DNA of 11,792 bases from assembly GCA_964468125.1 (NCBI GenBank), contig CAYXVF010000152.1, forward strand, positions 1 to 11,792, written 5' to 3'. The translations under genes were made by a program, and so were the position numbers. Below, in pieces: positions 8,990 through 11,792 of the stretch (position 1 is its first letter; every line of letters starts with the position of its first letter). A model generated the notes under the pieces. It saw nothing but the letters and a program-made list of their open reading frames with translations, was not told where the DNA came from and made no database searches. This DNA is from CAYXVF01 sp964468125. GTDB taxonomy: Bacteria > Myxococcota > XYA12-FULL-58-9 > CAYXVF01.

Positions 8990-9017
8990 AGTGGGCGACA
9001 CAAACCCACTTTTTCTT
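8990..9017 (+). terminator. Stem-loop with T-run in the argS/acyltransferase gap
   Basis: AGTGGG (8990-8995) and CCCACT (9005-9010) form a 6-bp stem with a 9-nt loop, followed by TTTTTCTT. In form it is a short rho-independent terminator for plus-strand transcription, but no plus-strand gene ends here: the gap separates two divergent genes. It could instead be an attenuator in the acyltransferase leader, a stop for transcription antisense to argS, or an operator. The structure is seen directly; any function is a guess. Confidence 0.35.
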
Positions 9018-9030
9018 GTAATGGGGGCCC

Positions 9031-10026
9031 ATGATCGATGCCGAGACACTCCGCGGGGTGAAGCTGAACAAGGCGCCCGTCGGCCAAAAGCTCGTCGCCT
9101 GGTCGTTTCTCTGGCCGGTCTACAGCTTACCTAAGAAGACCGAGATCGTCCTGGAGGGGCTCGAGAATCTCCCCGACCGGGCCGTCATTCTCGCGATGAA
9201 CCACACGGACCGCTACAACTACTGGCCCTTTCAATACCAGATGTACCGGGCCGGGGTGCCGCGCTTCACGGCCACCTGGGTGAAGGGCAAGTACTACGAG
9301 AATTCGTGGGTGGCTCGCTTCATGATGGCCACGAACAACATCCCCGTACCTTCCCGGGGCTACATCATCGCGTCGCGTTTCCGGGAAGCGATCGGGCGTC
9401 CTCCCGAATCCACGGAGTACCGGGTGCTCCGGGATCTCGTCGATGGTCGGCGCGGCCCGGACGAGTTGGGCGAGGACGAGCGCGGCGGCGACCTCGGTCA
9501 GTTCTTTGAGGCCTACGGCCGCACGAACGCGACGGAGTCGGTTGCGGAAACCGTTCGACGTTTCGAGGCCGAGTTCGACGAGGTGATGCGCGAGGTCGTG
9601 CGGTTGAATCAGGAGGCGATGTTTGAGCACGACCTCAACCTCTTAATTTTCCCGGAGGGCACACGCTCCTTGCGCCTCTCAAAAGGGCGGACGGGAATGG
9701 CGCAAATGGCGCAGCACTTGGGCGCGACCATCGTGCCGGTCGGCTGCAGTGGGTCGGACAAGGCCTACCCGGGCAACAGTCCGGTCGCGAAGGGCGGGCG
9801 CATCGTGTACCGCATCGGAACGCCCTTGGAGCCGCACGGCCCGGAGCTCGCGCCCTACCGCGTGACCGCCCCATTCACTCCGCTGACCCGAGAGGCGGCG
9901 GAGAAGTACCACGACTCATTTCAGGCGATCACAGACATCGTCATGGATCGCATCAACGCACTGGTAGATCCGGAATATCAGTTTGGAGAACCGACCGGCG
10001 TAGAGGGCATTGAGCGATTTCTCTGA
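9031..10026 (+). CDS. PlsC-like lysophospholipid acyltransferase family protein
   Basis: Likely membrane-associated acyltransferase of glycerolipid synthesis (LPLAT/PlsC superfamily), 331 residues. Motif I reads MNHTDRYNYWPF with His58; the expected HX4D Asp is Asn63, although Asp60 is nearby. Motif II falls around 95-110 (FMMATNNIPVPSRG). Motif III is intact as LLIFPEGTRSLRLSKGRTG (204-222), and motif IV-like TIVPVGCSGSDKAYPG follows (233-248). Residues about 118-195 are a charged insert between motifs II and III, not usual in short PlsC enzymes. No clear signal peptide is present; WSFLWPVYSL (24-33) may dip into the membrane. The ATG at 9031 has a run of five G's 3 nt upstream. The next gene starts 31 nt downstream and may share the transcript. 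Substrate unknown. Confidence 0.85.
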   Translation: MIDAETLRGVKLNKAPVGQKLVAWSFLWPVYSLPKKTEIVLEGLENLPDRAVILAMNHTDRYNYWPFQYQMYRAGVPRFTATWVKGKYYENSWVARFMMATNNIPVPSRGYIIASRFREAIGRPPESTEYRVLRDLVDGRRGPDELGEDERGGDLGQFFEAYGRTNATESVAETVRRFEAEFDEVMREVVRLNQEAMFEHDLNLLIFPEGTRSLRLSKGRTGMAQMAQHLGATIVPVGCSGSDKAYPGNSPVAKGGRIVYRIGTPLEPHGPELAPYRVTAPFTPLTREAAEKYHDSFQAITDIVMDRINALVDPEYQFGEPTGVEGIERFL

Positions 10027-10057
10027 GAACCCGTCACAGGGGTGCTACCACTGATCC

Positions 10058-10663
10058 GTGTCTTCACATGCCCAGAGCGCGCCGCGGTTCGATAGCTACG
10101 TCGCGGGGTTGTCGAACGGTCTCGAGAGCTACCCGGAGGCACGGGTGCGCTCGGATGTTCTCCACCCGATCCGGGAGGCGCTCGAGGGGCACGTGGTTCC
10201 TGATGCTCTGCGGGCGGCGTTCGTCGACCGCTCCGATGAACGCTGGCACGCGGAGGTCGTGGGCGTCGGGCTGATGCTCTTGTGCCGCGACTGGGTGTTC
10301 GAGAGCGACGAGGCGTTCCTCGATTGGGGCTATCCTTCCTCTCTCGCGCTGTTCCAAAGCCCGCTGAATCGAATGCTCATGATGGTGGTCTCCCCCACTC
10401 TGGTCTCGATGAACGCCCCGAAGCGCTGGGCGAACTTTCACCAGGGCAGCGAGCTCACGAGCGATGGGGTCAACAAGGACGGGGACCTGCACGTGGTGCA
10501 CGGACGGCTCACCTACCCCGCCGGCGTGTTCCCGGAGCTCATCGTGCAGCGTTGGGGGCGTTCGATCCTCGCGGCGCTCGAACAAACGCGCGCCAGGGCG
10601 CCCAAGCTCGAATTCACCGCCTATGAGCCCACCATGGCCCGATTTCGAGCAAGCTGGTCCTGA
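10058..10663 (+). CDS. Hypothetical protein, possibly DUF2378/TIGR02265-like
   Basis: Product of 201 residues starting at GTG, 31 nt behind the acyltransferase stop. No signal peptide or clear membrane helix. Residues about 20-95 are mostly helical. The second half, with LNRMLMMVVSPTLVSMNAPK (103-122), RWANFHQGSEL (123-133), then GDLHVVHGRLTYPAGVFPEL (142-161) and ILAALEQTRARAP, resembles the alpha/beta layout of the myxobacterial DUF2378 (TIGR02265) proteins, in which a basic RW/FH segment precedes a beta hairpin and a closing helix. That resemblance is from general pattern only and is uncertain. The GTG start has no good ribosome binding site within 10 nt, so the start is tentative. Function unknown; close spacing suggests co-expression with the acyltransferase. 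Confidence 0.75.
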   Translation: MSSHAQSAPRFDSYVAGLSNGLESYPEARVRSDVLHPIREALEGHVVPDALRAAFVDRSDERWHAEVVGVGLMLLCRDWVFESDEAFLDWGYPSSLALFQSPLNRMLMMVVSPTLVSMNAPKRWANFHQGSELTSDGVNKDGDLHVVHGRLTYPAGVFPELIVQRWGRSILAALEQTRARAPKLEFTAYEPTMARFRASWS

Positions 10664-10678
10664 GTGCGCCTTTTCATC

Positions 10679-10707
10679 TTGACGGGGCCGAAGCAGTCTT
10701 CTATTTC
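10679..10707 (+). promoter_or_regulatory. Probable promoter of tRNA-Val
   Basis: TTGACG (10679-10684) matches the -35 consensus at five of six bases. A weak -10 candidate TATTTC (10702-10707) follows after a 17-bp spacer, which would place transcription start about 13 nt before the tRNA. Spacing and position fit; the -10 element is poor. Confidence 0.45.
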
Positions 10708-10726
10708 ACGCGTCCTCGACCCGGTC

Positions 10727-10801
10727 GGGCGCTTAACTCAGTGGTAGAGTGCTACCTTCACACGGTAGAAGTCACTGGTTCAAATCCAGTAGCGCCCACC
10801 A
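10727..10801 (+). tRNA. tRNA-Val (anticodon CAC)
   Basis: All arms fold. The acceptor GGGCGCT (10727-10733) pairs with AGCGCCC (10791-10797). The D-arm is ACTC/GAGT with loop AGTGGTA. The anticodon stem CTACC/GGTAG encloses loop TTCACAC, giving anticodon CAC, which reads GUG valine codons. The T-arm is ACTGG/CCAGT with loop TTCAAAT. The discriminator A (10798) and the 3' CCA (10799-10801) are encoded. It stands alone, with insertion-sequence debris downstream; tRNA 3' ends are common integration sites, but no repeat of its 3' end occurs elsewhere in the window. Confidence 0.97.
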
Positions 10802-10822
10802 CCTCAACTAAAGCCGCAAATC

Positions 10823-10859
10823 GGTTCTTGTCACTACGTAGTGGGTCTTCCCAAGAACC
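10823..10859. repeat. Nested palindrome downstream of tRNA-Val
   Basis: GGTTCTTG (10823-10830) and its exact reverse complement CAAGAACC (10852-10859) flank a perfect 12-bp palindrome CACTACGTAGTG (10832-10843). Either the outer arms or the inner palindrome could form a hairpin. No T-run follows, so it is not a standard terminator. It may be a tRNA 3'-processing or termination structure, or part of an insertion-sequence end. Confidence 0.6.
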
Positions 10860-10905
10860 CTAGGTTTCACAGAGAGTAACGTCCATCGACGTGGTGTACG
10901 AGCAG

Positions 10906-10943
10906 GGTGGCCAGCCCCCGCTGGATTGTTGAGACGGTGACCA
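10906..10943. repeat. IS21-type end repeats (transposase binding sites)
   Basis: GGTGGCCA (10906-10913) and GGTGACCA (10936-10943) are two near-identical units exactly 30 bp apart, lying beyond the 3' end of istB. IS21-family ends carry such multiple short direct repeats, bound by IstA. The outer tip of the element could not be placed with certainty; it should lie between the tRNA and 10906. Confidence 0.55.
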
Positions 10944-10992
10944 CCGCCCATCCCTCAAGAAGAATGGTTTTGAGGAACTATTCACCGAGATG

Positions 10993-11538
10993 TCAAGGCT
11001 CGGGCAAACTGATCGCATACGGTTCGGCCAAACTGTTCGCGCTGTCGAGCCGATTTTCCATCGCGGCGCTGGCGAGGAGCTCGTCTCCGAACATGGGATA
11101 CCATTCAGTGACGTCTCGGTTTGACGTCACGACCATCGAGCCGCGCTCGTAGCGGAGCCGAATCAGCTCGTAGAGGTTGCCCGGCTCTTCACCGCGCAGC
11201 GGATGGAGTCCGAGATCGTCCACCAGCAACACGTTGTCGTGCTCGAGCATGAAGTTGCAGGTGCCGAGATCGATGACCTTTTGCTTCGGGACCTTGGGAT
11301 TGAAACTGAAGTCGAAGGTATCGAGGGTCTTCGCGCCCTCGAAGGCCGCGCGCCGCAGCCTCACGTCGAGCTGCTCGGACTCCCGTCGTTCGACCTCGTC
11401 TCCAAGGAGTCGATAAAGAAACTCCACGTGCGAAAGATTGTCATCGACGGCTTCGCGTATGCGAAGCTCCAAGCTTTGAGGCGTTCCAGACAGCTTCAAA
11501 CGCTTCAGGGTTGGGGTGAGTTGTTCAATTGTACTCAT
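10993..11538 (-). pseudogene. istB: istB-like helper ATPase of an IS21 element, Walker A deleted
   Basis: IstB is the AAA+ ATPase partner of the IstA transposase and is normally about 250 residues; this copy has 181. The start is the ATG at 11538, with GGAGA 6 nt upstream. The N-terminal part is typical (TLDTFDFSFNPKVPKQKVID at 71-90, then LGTCNFMLEHDNVLL). At residue about 105 it jumps straight to VDDLGLHPLRGEE, the Walker B region, and continues to VVTSNRDVTEWYPMF. The P-loop block (GxxGxGKS/T), expected after NVLLV, is missing with roughly 65-70 residues, and the frame is kept. The end (after SAAMENRL) also diverges from the family. Without Walker A it cannot bind ATP normally, so the element is very likely dead. 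Confidence 0.88.
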
Positions 11539-11638
11539 GATGTTCTCCGTCTTCGACCGGGAAGAGGTCGAGGTTAGGGTTGATGATTTCGCTCGGCGTT
11601 CGGGCGAAACGTGGGTCTGAGACGCCTTGCGCGTCCGA
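11525..11638 (-). pseudogene. istA: C-terminal end of IS21-type transposase IstA
   Basis: A minus-strand frame reads SDPRFARTPSEIINPNLDLF, then PVEDGEHHEYN and a TGA at 11527-11525, overlapping the istB start by 14 nt. An istA stop overlapping or abutting the istB ATG is the normal IS21 arrangement. Only about 35 codons remain before the sequence changes to IS256-type on the other strand at about 11637-11641. The tail of IstA is poorly conserved, so the call rests mainly on position and overlap. Confidence 0.5.
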
Positions 11639-11792
11639 CCTTCGCAGTCTTTCCCAAGCAGCACTGGAAACAAATCTGGTCGAACAATCCTCAGGCGCGA
11701 TTAAACAAAGAGGTTCGCCGCCGCACGGAAGTGGTGTGCATCTTTCCGAACCGCGACTCCGTCATTCGCCTGGTCGGCGCGGTCCTCGCCGA
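11637..11792 (+). pseudogene. IS256-family (mutator-type) transposase, C-terminal part
   Basis: The plus-strand frame from 11641 is open to the right edge and reads AVFPKQHWKQIWSNNPQARL, NKEVRRRTEVVCIFPN, then RDSVIRLVGAVLA. This is the conserved C-terminal block of IS256-type DDE transposases, around the catalytic Glu region (NKEVRRRT). The N-terminal three quarters of the gene are absent upstream, where istA sequence takes over, so this is a truncated copy. The rest of the C-terminus would lie beyond the edge. The junction at about 11637-11641 marks one element having cut, or recombined into, the other. Confidence 0.85.

Larger units (their letters stand above)
10906..11638 (-). mobile_element. 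Remnant of an IS21-family insertion sequence
   Basis: Covers the end repeats, the deleted istB and the istA tail. A full IS21 element is about 2-2.5 kb; here only about 730 bp of one end survives, cut at the istA side by the IS256-type fragment. It lies about 105 bp downstream of tRNA-Val. No target duplication could be identified because the other end is missing. Confidence 0.75.

Noticed and set aside
10727..10801. Integration site (attL/attR) at the tRNA 3' end
   Set aside because: No second copy of the tRNA 3' sequence and no integrase occur in the window.

Overview
The window is GC-rich and reads like a chromosome segment of a deltaproteobacterial or Myxococcota-type bacterium. This rests on several things: a PilZ plus DUF4388 protein behind lepA-lepB, a signal peptidase with a long cytosolic N-terminal extension, an argS-SPOR gene pair, an Asp/Gly-repeat lipoprotein, and a protein resembling the myxobacterial DUF2378 group. 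The assignment is an inference from gene content, because no rRNA or other phylogenetic marker is present.

Layout, left to right. (1) Positions 1-3809 are one minus-strand block: the translation GTPase lepA, the type I signal peptidase lepB 6 bp behind it, and a PilZ/DUF4388 gene that runs off the left edge. The PilZ gene has no ATG; it starts at a GTG (1013) 6 nt behind a GGAGG ribosome binding site. A small ribbon-helix-helix regulator (3898-4080, minus) precedes lepA and has two tandem 10-bp repeats directly against its start codon. (2) Positions 4205-5625 carry two plus-strand genes: a two-helix membrane protein of unknown function, and a lipoprotein with six Asp-rich loops at a roughly 24-residue period. 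(3) Positions 5741-6350 hold the broken remains of a SulP-family anion transporter, with two large internal deletions, an in-frame stop and a frame change. (4) Positions 6584-8966 (minus) are argS followed by a SPOR-domain membrane protein, probably one operon. (5) Positions 9031-10663 (plus) are a PlsC-like acyltransferase with an altered HX4D box and a hypothetical gene 31 bp behind it. (6) A tRNA-Val(CAC) with encoded CCA lies at 10727-10801. (7) From about 10823 to the right edge is a graveyard of insertion sequences: a nested palindrome, the end of an IS21-type element with its two-copy end repeat, an istB whose Walker A region has been deleted in frame, the last codons of istA, and an abruptly joined C-terminal piece of an IS256-family transposase on the opposite strand.

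Most of the window is housekeeping: translation (lepA, argS, tRNA-Val), protein export (lepB), envelope (SPOR protein, lipoprotein, acyltransferase) and probable c-di-GMP-linked signalling (PilZ). I see no CRISPR array, defence island, biosynthetic cluster or phage module. The parts most worth a second look are the PilZ-PilZ-like-DUF4388 protein, the repeat lipoprotein, the acyltransferase with the changed catalytic box, the regulator's tandem-repeat start region, and the decay history of the SulP and IstB genes.
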